Source of the DNA: Betaproteobacteria bacterium RBG_16_58_11
Lineage (GTDB): Bacteria; Pseudomonadota; Gammaproteobacteria; Burkholderiales; Thiobacteraceae
Assembly: GCA_001770235.1 (NCBI GenBank)
Contig: MEQN01000054.1
Coordinates: 6,609 to 11,950 of the forward strand
Direction of reading: 5' to 3'
DNA length: 5,342 bases
Positions 1 to 5,342 of this stretch are shown here, piece after piece. A program made the translations under genes and the position numbers. The notes beneath the pieces are model-generated. The model made no database searches, had not been told where the DNA came from, and saw only the letters and a program-made list of their open reading frames with translations. How positions within the stretch are numbered: the stretch's first letter is position 1; each line of letters opens with the position of its first letter.

Positions 1-797
1 CGCTCGGCATGAGCGGCGTGCGCCTGGAGGTGAAGGTGCACATTGTGACTGGCGCGGTGTCCGCCGCGCAGAACATCATCAAATGCGTGAAGCGCTGCGG
101 CCTGGATGTGCGCGATCTGATTTTGCAGCCGCTGGCATCGAGCATGGCGGTGCTGACCGAGGACGAAAAAGACCTGGGCGTGTGCCTGGTGGATATCGGC
201 GGCGGCACAGCCGATGTCGCCGTGTTCACCAATGGTGCGATTCGTCACACGGCGGTGATCCCGATCGCCGGCGACCAAATCACCAACGACATCGCCATGG
301 CGTTGCGCACGCCGACTAAGGAAGCGGAAGACATCAAGCGCGCGCAAGGCTGTGCGCTGCGGCAACTCGCGCATCCTTCGGAAATGATCGAAGTGCCGAG
401 CGTGGGCGAACGCGCCGCGCGCCAATTGTCGCGCCAAACCCTGGCCGAGGTGATCGAGCCGCGCATCGAGGAAATGTACTCGCTGGTGCAGGCGGAGTTG
501 CGCCGCAGCGGATTCGAGGAATTGATTTCCTCCGGCATCGTGCTCACCGGCGGCTCGAGCATGATGCAAGGCATGGTCGAGCTGGGCGAGGAAGTGTTCC
601 ACATGCCGGTGCGGCTGGGCATGCCGCAATACGTTGGCGGCTTATCGGAAGTGGTGCGCAACCCGCGTTATGCGACCGGGGTGGGTCTGTTGCTGGCGGG
701 CTTGGAGCAATACCAGCGCCATCAACTGGTGCGCATGCAGAGTTCTTCGATACAGCAGGTGTTTGAAAAAATGAAGTCATGGTTTCAGGGTTTCTGA
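1..797 (+). CDS. ftsA: Cell division protein FtsA, C-terminal part (5' end outside window)
   Basis: FtsA is an actin-like ATPase that tethers FtsZ filaments to the inner face of the cytoplasmic membrane and recruits later divisome proteins. The frame is already open at the left edge (codons start at base 3), so the ATG at 9 is internal and roughly the first 150 residues lie outside. Counting from that ATG, VDIGGGTAD at residues 61-69 is the actin-fold phosphate-2 loop. GIVLTGGSSMMQG at 176-188 is the adenosine-binding motif. QRQTLAEVIEPR-like sequence (SRQTLAEVIEPR, 141-152) is a typical FtsA stretch. The last residues (VFEKMKSWFQGF) form an amphipathic basic/aromatic helix, matching the family's membrane-targeting sequence. 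The protein ends naturally at TGA 795-797. Its position directly before ftsZ is the classic dcw order. Identification is firm from sequence and context. Confidence 0.97.
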   Translation, partial: LGMSGVRLEVKVHIVTGAVSAAQNIIKCVKRCGLDVRDLILQPLASSMAVLTEDEKDLGVCLVDIGGGTADVAVFTNGAIRHTAVIPIAGDQITNDIAMALRTPTKEAEDIKRAQGCALRQLAHPSEMIEVPSVGERAARQLSRQTLAEVIEPRIEEMYSLVQAELRRSGFEELISSGIVLTGGSSMMQGMVELGEEVFHMPVRLGMPQYVGGLSEVVRNPRYATGVGLLLAGLEQYQRHQLVRMQSSSIQQVFEKMKSWFQGF

Positions 798-801
798 ATG
801 C

Positions 802-917
802 AACTCGCGCAGCGAGCCTCAATCCCTCTCTCCCATTTTGGGAGAGAGCAGGAGACTGCGGAAGGGTCGCTGCGAAGCAGCGGGGTACCCGCCGGCGTCC
901 CCCTTGCGGGGAGAGGG
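802..917. repeat. Structured intergenic repeat, copy A (expanded form)
   Basis: This palindrome-rich element starts four bases after the ftsA stop. First comes a small hairpin, CTCGC (804-808) and GCGAG (812-816) with loop GCA. Next is a perfect 10-bp stem, CTCTCTCCCA (826-835) with TGGGAGAGAG (839-848), loop TTT. Then follow CGCTGC/GCAGCG (868-873/877-882), the palindrome GGGTACCC (883-890) and TCCCC/GGGGA (898-902/908-912). Outer arms CCCTCTC (824-830) and GAGAGGG (911-917) are also complementary. The first part, to about 855, closely matches the element at 4740-4800, which shows a dispersed repeat. It has no coding potential. It resembles REP/MITE-type intergenic elements, but I cannot name the family. 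Confidence 0.7.
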
Positions 918-946
918 TAATAATTTTTTGTAGTTGTTTTTAACTG

Positions 947-954
947 AAGGAGGT
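947..954 (+). promoter_or_regulatory. Near-perfect Shine-Dalgarno of ftsZ
   Basis: AAGGAGGT is fully complementary to the conserved 3' end of 16S rRNA and ends four bases before the ftsZ ATG. It fixes the start at 959 and predicts strong translation, in keeping with FtsZ being among the most abundant division proteins. No other gene in this window has so complete a site. Confidence 0.85.
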
Positions 955-958
955 CGAA

Positions 959-2110
959 ATGTTTGAGATTCTGGATAGTCAATCGCAAGACGCAGTGATC
1001 AAGGTGATCGGCGTGGGCGGCTGCGGCGGTAACGCAGTGGACCACATGATCGCGAGCGGGCTCCAGGGGGTGGAGTTCATCGCGGCCAATACCGATGCGC
1101 AAGCACTCGCCAAGAGTGATGCACACATGAAGCTGCAATTGGGCATTTCCATCACCAAGGGTTTGGGCGCGGGCGCGAATCCGGAAATCGGGCGCGAATC
1201 GGCGCTGGAGGATCGCGAGAAAATCGCTGAAGCCATTGACGGCGCGGATATGCTGTTCATCACCGCCGGCATGGGCGGCGGCACCGGTACTGGCGCTGCT
1301 CCGGTAGTCGCTGAAGTGGCGAAAGAGCTTGGTATCCTGACCGTGGCCGTGGTCACCAAGCCCTTCATGTTCGAAGGCCGGCGCTTGAAAGTGGCGCATG
1401 CCGGCATCGAAGCGCTGTCGCAAAACGTGGACTCGCTGATCATCATCCCCAATGAGAAGTTGATGCAGGTCTTGGGCGAGGACGTGTCGGTGTTGGACGC
1501 CTTCCGCGAAGCGAATGAAGTGTTGCATGGCGCCGTATCCGGCATCGCCGAAGTGATCAGTTGTCCCGGTTTGGTCAACGTGGACTTCGCCGACGTGCGC
1601 ACCGTGATGAGCGAGATGGGCATGGCGATGATGGGTTCGGCCAAGGCGCAAGGCGCGGAGCGCGGGCGGCGCGCGGCGGAGCAAGCGGTGAAGAGCCCCT
1701 TGCTTGAAGATGTAAACCTGTCCGGTGCGCGCGGTATGTTGGTGAATATCACTGCCAGCCATTCGCTGAAGATGAAGGAGATTCACGAAGTCATGAACAC
1801 CATCCGCGAGTTCACTGCGGAGGATTCGACTGTGATCTTTGGTGCGGTATTCGATGAAAGCATGAACGAAGATTTGCGCGTGACCATGGTGGCGACCGGT
1901 CTGGGTATGCCCTCCCAGGCGCGCCAGCCGAAGCCGCTTGTTATCGTCAAGACCGGCACCGATAGCTACGCGCATGAAACCGGCTATGCCGATTCAGATG
2001 CGCCGGCGGTGATCCGCTCCGGGCGGCGTGCGGCGGCGGTGGAGGCGATGAAAGCTTCCGGCGTGGACCTGCTCGATATCCCGGCATTCTTGCGCAAGCA
2101 AGCGGACTAG
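959..2110 (+). CDS. ftsZ: Cell division GTPase FtsZ
   Basis: FtsZ is the tubulin-like GTPase that polymerises into the Z ring at midcell and guides septal wall synthesis. The 383-residue length equals E. coli FtsZ. The nucleotide-binding domain has IGVGGCGGNAV near residues 17-27, NTDAQAL at 44-50 and the tubulin signature GGGTGTG at 106-112. The T7 synergy loop NVDFADV (207-213) supplies D209 and D212, which complete the active site of the neighbouring subunit. A C-terminal domain (about 220-316) is followed by a variable linker of about 50 residues. The conserved tail DIPAFLRKQAD ends the protein and binds FtsA, ZipA and MinC in studied species. No key residue is missing. The start is set by the AAGGAGGT site. 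ftsA lies upstream, but the 161-bp repeat-bearing spacer could allow partly separate expression. Confidence 0.99.
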   Translation: MFEILDSQSQDAVIKVIGVGGCGGNAVDHMIASGLQGVEFIAANTDAQALAKSDAHMKLQLGISITKGLGAGANPEIGRESALEDREKIAEAIDGADMLFITAGMGGGTGTGAAPVVAEVAKELGILTVAVVTKPFMFEGRRLKVAHAGIEALSQNVDSLIIIPNEKLMQVLGEDVSVLDAFREANEVLHGAVSGIAEVISCPGLVNVDFADVRTVMSEMGMAMMGSAKAQGAERGRRAAEQAVKSPLLEDVNLSGARGMLVNITASHSLKMKEIHEVMNTIREFTAEDSTVIFGAVFDESMNEDLRVTMVATGLGMPSQARQPKPLVIVKTGTDSYAHETGYADSDAPAVIRSGRRAAAVEAMKASGVDLLDIPAFLRKQAD

Positions 2111-2136
2111 CGCGCAGTACGGCTTGGCTGAACGAA

Positions 2137-2151
2137 TGGGCCGCAGGCCCA
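2137..2151. other. Short hairpin downstream of ftsZ
   Basis: TGGGCC and GGCCCA form a perfect 6-bp inverted repeat around a GCA loop, 27 bases after the ftsZ stop. The sequence that follows (GGGGCTTGTTCCCTCT) is not a clean T tract, so this is at best a weak terminator or an mRNA 3'-end stabiliser. A chance palindrome cannot be excluded in GC-rich DNA. Confidence 0.35.
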
Positions 2152-2192
2152 GGGGCTTGTTCCCTCTAAATTCCGGGGATAGGTCAACGCTA

Positions 2193-2201
2193 TGATAAAA
2201 T
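2193..2201 (+). promoter_or_regulatory. Probable extended -10 promoter for lpxC
   Basis: TGATAAAAT fits the sigma-70 extended -10 pattern TGnTAnnnT, with TAAAAT at 2196-2201. An overlapping TATGAT lies at 2191-2196. No good -35 box is at 17 bp; TTCCGG at 2171-2176 would be 19 bp away and is weak. The extended TG may compensate. Transcription would begin near 2208, giving a leader of about 34 bases before the lpxC GTG. Confidence 0.5.
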
Positions 2202-2241
2202 GCGCGTTTTTCGCTGCATGGGCAATTTTTAGGATTGAAGC

Positions 2242-3156
2242 GTGATTAAGCAACGTACATTAAAGAACGTAATCAGCGCCACCGGCGTTGGTTTGCATAC
2301 CGGGCAAAAGGTAACCCTCACCTTGCGCCCGGCGGCAGCCGACACCGGGATCGTATTCCGGCGGGTTGACCTCCCGCAGCCGGTAACGATCAAGGCGGAC
2401 CCTTTCCAAGTGACCGACACCCGTATGTGTTCGGCGCTGGAAGCAGATGGGGTGAAAGTGAATACGGTCGAGCACCTGATGTCGGCTTTGGCCGGCCTCG
2501 GCATCGACAATGTGTATATAGACTTGACCGCTTCCGAAGTGCCGATCATGGATGGTTCAGCCAGCCCCTTCGTGTTCCTGGTGCAATCCGCCGGGGTGGA
2601 AGAGCAAAACGCACCCAAGCGCTTCATCCGCGTGAAAAAGACGATCCAGATCACGGATGGCGACAAATGGGTGAAGTTGGAGCCTTATAACGGCTTTCGC
2701 GTCACCTTGAGCATCGACTTCAAGCATCCTGTGTTTGACCATTCCGGCAAAGCGGTCACGGTCGATTTCGCGGATACCTCCTTCATCAAAGAGATCAGCC
2801 GTGCCCGCACCTTCGGTTTCATGCACGAAGTGGAATACCTGCGCAACAATGGTTTGGCGCTCGGCGGCAGCCTGGACAACGCGATCGTGATGGACGAGTT
2901 CCGGGTGCTGAACACCGACGGCTTGCGCTACGACGACGAGTTCGTCAAACACAAAGCCTTGGATGCGATTGGCGACCTCTATTTATTGGGTCACCCCTTG
3001 ATCGGCGCGTTTACCGGTCATAAGTCCGGTCATGCGCTGAACAACCAATTGCTGCGCGGCCTGCTCGCGGATCAATCCGCTTGGGAATACGTGTCTTTCA
3101 ATCGCCTGGAAGAAGCGCCGGCGGGATTTGCCCGGCTCCAGGTGCAAAACGCTTAA
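2242..3156 (+). CDS. lpxC: UDP-3-O-acyl-N-acetylglucosamine deacetylase LpxC
   Basis: LpxC is a cytoplasmic zinc hydrolase that removes the acetyl group from UDP-3-O-acyl-GlcNAc, the committed step of lipid A synthesis. The 304 residues match the E. coli length almost exactly. The N-terminus MIKQRTLK and ATGVGLHTG (13-21) are standard. Zinc ligands are H78 (in TVEHL), H237 and D241 (in HKALDAIGD). E77 is the catalytic base, and H264 in KSGHALNN is the second catalytic residue. SRARTFGF at 186-193 is another family motif. The GTG start is supported by AGGA at 2231-2234, seven bases upstream, and by alignment with the family N-terminus. It follows ftsZ in the usual order, probably with its own promoter near 2193-2201. 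In E. coli the protein is degraded by FtsH through its tail. The tail here (RLQVQNA) is different, so that control cannot be assumed. Confidence 0.99.
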   Translation: MIKQRTLKNVISATGVGLHTGQKVTLTLRPAAADTGIVFRRVDLPQPVTIKADPFQVTDTRMCSALEADGVKVNTVEHLMSALAGLGIDNVYIDLTASEVPIMDGSASPFVFLVQSAGVEEQNAPKRFIRVKKTIQITDGDKWVKLEPYNGFRVTLSIDFKHPVFDHSGKAVTVDFADTSFIKEISRARTFGFMHEVEYLRNNGLALGGSLDNAIVMDEFRVLNTDGLRYDDEFVKHKALDAIGDLYLLGHPLIGAFTGHKSGHALNNQLLRGLLADQSAWEYVSFNRLEEAPAGFARLQVQNA

Positions 3157-3167
3157 TTCCGTTTTCC

Positions 3168-3356
3168 ATGCCCCTGTTATTTCTGCGGTTTTATCTGTTG
3201 ATCGTGGGGCTGGCCATCATCGGCGCGGTGCTCGTCGGCCTGCTGCTGAAAGATAAGCGCTGGTTCCGCTTCGCTTGGCAATTACTCAAATTCTCGGTGG
3301 TGCTGGTGCTGGTTATTGCTGCGGCGGTAGCGATCGGCCGCATCGTGCTACTTTGA
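3168..3356 (+). CDS. Small two-helix membrane protein, unknown function
   Basis: This predicted 62-residue protein starts at ATG 3168, eleven bases after the lpxC stop. I do not recognise a named family. It has two hydrophobic segments, about residues 4-26 (FLRFYLLIVGLAIIGAVLVG region) and 39-61 (LLKFSVVLVLVIAAAVAIGR region). They are separated by a basic, aromatic loop, LKDKRWFRFAWQ. This is a helical hairpin whose charged loop would face the cytoplasm by the positive-inside rule. There is no convincing Shine-Dalgarno, so translation may depend on coupling to lpxC. The frame stays open upstream into lpxC to a TTG at 3081, but that start would overlap lpxC by 76 bp and add non-hydrophobic sequence. 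Its 3' end overlaps the 3' end of dciA by 9 bp. The clean membrane topology argues that it is real; function is unknown. Confidence 0.65.
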   Translation: MPLLFLRFYLLIVGLAIIGAVLVGLLLKDKRWFRFAWQLLKFSVVLVLVIAAAVAIGRIVLL

Positions 3357-3788
3357 ATCGCGCTGGTGCTTAATTAAGTTAGTAAGCGCTTCCTTTAGCG
3401 GTGAGTCTGTTAAATCGGCATCCAGCTTTTCCAGGCTAGCCAAGCTTTGTGGTGAAATGCCCGGTTTTGGTGCAATCACCTTTTCTGGTGACGGGATTTT
3501 CACTTGCACGTCTACCCGAATTCCAGTAATTTCACTCCCCCGCGTCTGAAGTTTTTCGAGAAGACTAGGCAATTGCTGCTTTATTTTTGAGGCAATTGCG
3601 CCGTTATCAGCTAACAGGGTCAACACGCCATCATCCAGGCGGCCGACCCGACAAGAACGCGCCAACCCAATAGGCGCGACTGTTTCCCAAATGCGCGAGA
3701 TTGCATTGAGCCGTTGCGCCGCGTGCGCTAAGCGGTTCAAGGGCGAAGCCGGCTCGCTAAAGAATGTATCGAGTTTGCGTGCAGTCAT
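3348..3788 (-). CDS. dciA: DciA-family protein (DUF721), replicative helicase loader
   Basis: DciA is the ancestral factor that helps load the replicative helicase DnaB in bacteria lacking DnaC/DnaI loaders. The 146-residue protein has the DUF721 fold at about residues 15-95: LNRLAHAAQRLNAISRIW (17-34), RVGRLDDGVLTLLADN (47-62), then the basic helix IASKIKQQLPSLLEKL and EITGIRVDVQV (86-96). The tail has a Pro/Lys-rich linker (98-113) followed by a predicted helix, with DSPLKEALTNLIKHQ near residues 128-142, as in many betaproteobacterial members. It starts at ATG (3786-3788 on the complement). I see no strong ribosome site. It lies on the opposite strand from all its neighbours: convergent with the small membrane ORF (9-bp overlap) and divergent from the M23 gene. 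The same place between lpxC and the M23 gene is known from Pseudomonas. Its GC content is lower than its neighbours'. The family call is confident; the helicase-loading role is inferred from characterised members. Confidence 0.88.
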   Translation of the reverse strand: MTARKLDTFFSEPASPLNRLAHAAQRLNAISRIWETVAPIGLARSCRVGRLDDGVLTLLADNGAIASKIKQQLPSLLEKLQTRGSEITGIRVDVQVKIPSPEKVIAPKPGISPQSLASLEKLDADLTDSPLKEALTNLIKHQRDSK

Positions 3789-3815
3789 GTTTCAGCAGTA
3801 TGAATGGGGATGTGT

Positions 3816-4727
3816 GTGAATATCATATTCGTATCTAGCCGATTTACCAAAGCACGCACGCTGTGCGTCGACCGCTGCCAGACCGGCGTCTTGCTCGCAG
3901 GCGGGCTGATGCTGTTCATATTGATGAGCGGGCTGTTCGGCTATCTCATCCTGTTCCAATTTGGCGGCTTGCAAGTGCCTTTGGTGCAGAAACTCCTTAT
4001 TTCCTCACAACAGACCGAGACTGCAAAAAATCGCGAGGCCATGCAGCAGCGGCTGTCCGCCATGGCGATCAAGGTCGGGGAAATGCAAGCGCAAGTGATG
4101 CGTCTGGAAGCCCTGGGCGAGCGCGTGGCGAAGGTCGCGGGCATTAAGAAAGAAGAAATCAATTTCGACCGTAAGCCGGGCCGCGGCGGCATGTTCAAGC
4201 CCGGCGAGTCGGTGAGCCTGGGCGATTTCGAGGGCGAGTTATCCAAACTTGCGCGGGTGCTGGACGACAGGACTGATCACCTGGCCGTGTTGGATGCGAT
4301 GCTTTCGCGTGAGTCCGTGCGCCGCGCGGCGCTGCCGACCGCGTCGCCTATCTCGATCGGCTTCTTTTCCTCCAACTATGGCTGGCGCCTGGATCCCTTC
4401 ACCGGCCAGCGCGCGATGCACGAGGGCGTGGATTTCGTCGCCGAGCCCGGCACCCCCATCAAAGCCGCCGCCGGCGGCATTGTCATCTACTCGGATTACC
4501 ATCCCGGCTATGGTAATATGCTCGAAGTCGACCACGGCAACGGGCTGATAAGCCGCTACGGCCATGCTTCCAAGCGTTTGGTAAAGGAAGGTGATGTAGT
4601 GTTGCGCGGCCAGAAAATCGGCGAAGTCGGCAGCACGGGCCGTTCCACCGGACCGCATCTGCACTTCGAAGTGCTCTTAAATGGCACACCGCAAAACCCC
4701 ACCCGTTATTTGAACCTGCCGGGCTGA
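3816..4727 (+). CDS. Membrane-anchored M23 (LytM-type) zinc metallopeptidase
   Basis: M23 enzymes cut peptide cross-links in peptidoglycan; relatives include MepM and LytM. From the GTG at 3816 the protein has 303 residues. It has a short cytoplasmic N-terminus, one membrane helix at about 24-48, a predicted coiled coil at about 66-108, a variable linker, and a C-terminal peptidase domain at about 180-300. Zinc ligands are H202 and D206 (MHEGVDF) and H283 in HLHF. H250 (RYGHAS) and H281 complete the catalytic set. All are present, so it looks active, unlike degenerate EnvC/NlpD-type activators. The active domain should lie in the periplasm. I chose GTG 3816 because GGGGA lies five bases upstream and the resulting MNIIFVS start resembles N-termini I recall from relatives. 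ATG 3804 or 3810 are alternatives adding four or two residues. It is divergent from dciA, and secA follows, a conserved order. Confidence 0.92.
   Translation: MNIIFVSSRFTKARTLCVDRCQTGVLLAGGLMLFILMSGLFGYLILFQFGGLQVPLVQKLLISSQQTETAKNREAMQQRLSAMAIKVGEMQAQVMRLEALGERVAKVAGIKKEEINFDRKPGRGGMFKPGESVSLGDFEGELSKLARVLDDRTDHLAVLDAMLSRESVRRAALPTASPISIGFFSSNYGWRLDPFTGQRAMHEGVDFVAEPGTPIKAAAGGIVIYSDYHPGYGNMLEVDHGNGLISRYGHASKRLVKEGDVVLRGQKIGEVGSTGRSTGPHLHFEVLLNGTPQNPTRYLNLPG
3822..3850 (-). promoter_or_regulatory. Candidate sigma-70 promoter for dciA, inside the M23 gene
   Basis: On the complement, TTGGTA (3850-3845) and TATGAT (3827-3822) are separated by exactly 17 bp. They match the -35 and -10 consensus at four and five of six positions. 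Transcription would start near 3815, leaving a leader of about 27 bases before the dciA ATG. The site lies within the first codons of the divergent peptidase gene. This is a pattern match only. Confidence 0.4.
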
Positions 4728-4739
4728 TCGATAAGATAA

Positions 4740-4800
4740 AACTCGCGTAGCGAGCCCAAGTCCCTCTCGCCCGCTTGCGGGAGAGAGTTAGGAGAGAGGG
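4740..4800. repeat. Structured intergenic repeat, copy B (compact form)
   Basis: This begins 13 bases after the M23 stop and closely matches the first half of the element after ftsA. A small hairpin CTCGC/GCGAG (4742-4746/4750-4754) has loop GTA. A larger stem pairs CTCTCGCCCGC (4764-4774) with GCGGGAGAGAG (4777-4787), with one G-A mismatch and a tight turn. A further GAGAGAGGG (4792-4800 region) can pair instead with the left CCCTCTC, giving alternative folds. In the tip of the big stem the sequence differs from copy A on both sides, yet pairing is kept (CCCGC/GCGGG here, CCCA/TGGG there), which suggests selection on structure. It may also act as an imperfect 3'-end signal for the peptidase transcript. 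Confidence 0.7.
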
Positions 4801-4820
4801 CAAGCTTCGTGGCAACCATA

Positions 4821-4864
4821 TGAGGTGCATTCGCGGCGTGAAAAAACGCTGTGACTGCACCTTA
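4821..4864. other. Long hairpin in the secA leader
   Basis: AGGTGCA (4823-4829) pairs with TGCACCT (4856-4862). The pairing continues inward, TCGCGGCGT (4831-4839) with ACGCTGTGA (4846-4854). It extends outward by G-U and U-A pairs. The whole is about 18 base pairs with one T/C mismatch, three G-U pairs and an A-rich six-base loop (4840-4845). The stem ends 22 bases before the secA ATG and is followed by TTAAATTATTTG-type A/T-rich sequence with no clean T run. It could be a terminator for the peptidase transcript or a leader structure controlling secA translation. The fold is direct from sequence; the role is inference. Confidence 0.6.
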
Positions 4865-4886
4865 AATTATTTGTCGAAGAAGAATC

Positions 4887-5342
4887 ATGATCGCTGGCCT
4901 AATCAAAAAAGTGTTCGGCAGCCGCAACGAGCGGCTGATCAAGCAGTACGCTCAAACCGCAAAAACCATCAACGCCCTTGAGCCGCAAATGCAAGCCTTG
5001 TCCGATCAGGAACTTGCGGCCAAAACCCCTGAATTTAAGCAGCGTATCGCCAATGGCGAGTCGCTCGACAGCCTCTTGCCCGAAGCCTTCGCCGTGGTGC
5101 GCGAAGCGGGCAAGCGTGTGTTGGAGATGCGCCACTTCGATGTGCAATTGATCGGCGGCATGGCGCTGCATGACGGAAAAATTTCCGAGATGCGTACCGG
5201 CGAAGGCAAGACGCTGGTGGCCACGCTGCCGGCCTACCTCAATGCGCTGAGCGGAAAAGGCGTGCACATCATCACGGTGAACGATTACCTGGCGAGCCGC
5301 GATGCGGAATGGATGGGGCGTGTCCATCGCTTCCTGGGTTTG
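4887..5342 (+). CDS. secA: Preprotein translocase ATPase SecA, N-terminal part (3' end outside window)
   Basis: SecA is the motor ATPase that pushes unfolded preproteins through the SecYEG channel. The window holds the first 152 codons of an expected gene of about 2.7 kb. Translation gives [20 protein letters not shown] at the start, the amphipathic N-terminus with the typical KVFGSRN motif. [15 protein letters not shown] lies at 64-78 and [12 protein letters not shown] at 81-92. Walker A MRTGEGKT lies at 102-109, the same numbering as in E. coli. LPAYLNAL (114-121) and [15 protein letters not shown] (130-144) continue the first nucleotide-binding domain. The reading frame is intact up to the edge. 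The ribosome site is weak (GAAGAAGAA just upstream). No secM-like gene precedes it, but the 159-bp spacer carries a repeat and a long hairpin that may bear on expression. Confidence 0.98.
   Translation, partial: MIAGLIKKVFGSRNERLIKQYAQTAKTINALEPQMQALSDQELAAKTPEFKQRIANGESLDSLLPEAFAVVREAGKRVLEMRHFDVQLIGGMALHDGKISEMRTGEGKTLVATLPAYLNALSGKGVHIITVNDYLASRDAEWMGRVHRFLGL

Noticed and set aside
904..933. Promoter for ftsZ in the A/T-rich stretch after repeat A (TAATAATTTTTT)
   Set aside because: No -35/-10 pair with acceptable spacing could be found; TTGCGG and TAATAA are only 8 bp apart.
798..958. CRISPR array or rRNA/tRNA gene in the palindrome-rich spacer
   Set aside because: There are no regularly spaced direct repeats, and the palindromes do not form a tRNA cloverleaf. 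The pattern is that of an intergenic hairpin repeat.
785..1975. A 396-codon open frame on the minus strand across ftsZ
   Set aside because: It is fully antisense to the certain ftsZ gene, its translation is rich in His/Arg/Ala with no domain, and such open antisense frames are common in GC-rich genes.
2557..2952. Minus-strand open frame within lpxC
   Set aside because: It is antisense to a complete lpxC with all catalytic residues and has no recognisable domain or ribosome site.
4239..4664. Minus-strand open frame within the M23 peptidase
   Set aside because: It is a shadow of the peptidase domain with low-complexity composition and no support.
4775..4981. Short plus-strand frame ahead of secA (internal ATG at 4820) as a SecM-like leader peptide
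   Set aside because: It has no signal peptide, no arrest motif like FxxxxWIxxxxGIRAGP and no clear ribosome site. It overlaps the secA start by 95 bases out of frame.

Overview
The window is a 5.3 kb piece of conserved bacterial chromosome: the distal end of the dcw (division and cell wall) cluster and its usual downstream neighbours. The order is ftsA (3' end), ftsZ, lpxC, a small two-helix membrane protein, dciA (reverse strand), an M23 metallopeptidase and secA (5' end). LpxC shows a Gram-negative outer membrane. The FtsZ tail is the same as I recall for E. coli (DIPAFLRKQAD). ftsZ-lpxC-dciA-M23-secA is an order known in Pseudomonas and many beta/gammaproteobacteria. Moderate-to-high GC, the protein sequences and the hairpin-rich intergenic repeats suggest a betaproteobacterium, perhaps in Nitrosomonadales/Gallionellales. 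That placement is inference.

Layout. Bases 1-797 encode the C-terminal two thirds of FtsA. A 161-bp spacer (798-958) holds a structured repeat and a near-perfect Shine-Dalgarno for ftsZ (959-2110). A 131-bp spacer (2111-2241) holds a small hairpin and a likely extended -10 promoter for lpxC (2242-3156). Eleven bases later comes a 62-residue membrane protein (3168-3356). It runs convergently into dciA (3348-3788, minus) with a 9-bp overlap. dciA is divergent from the M23 peptidase (3816-4727, or from 3804), with only 15-27 bp between the starts. The 159-bp spacer before secA (4887 to window end) holds a second copy of the repeat and a separate long hairpin close to the secA start.

Function. 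FtsA anchors FtsZ filaments to the membrane at the division site. LpxC commits precursor to lipid A. The M23 enzyme probably cuts peptidoglycan peptides. SecA drives preprotein export. DciA assists loading of the replicative helicase DnaB. Division, envelope growth, secretion and replication genes are thus adjacent, but the strand switch means they are not one operon.

I see no previously undescribed multi-gene system, CRISPR array, RNA gene, transposase or phage gene. The best leads are non-coding: the secA leader hairpin (4821-4864), the two related palindromic repeats (about 802-917 and 4740-4800), and the tightly packed dciA/M23 divergent start region.
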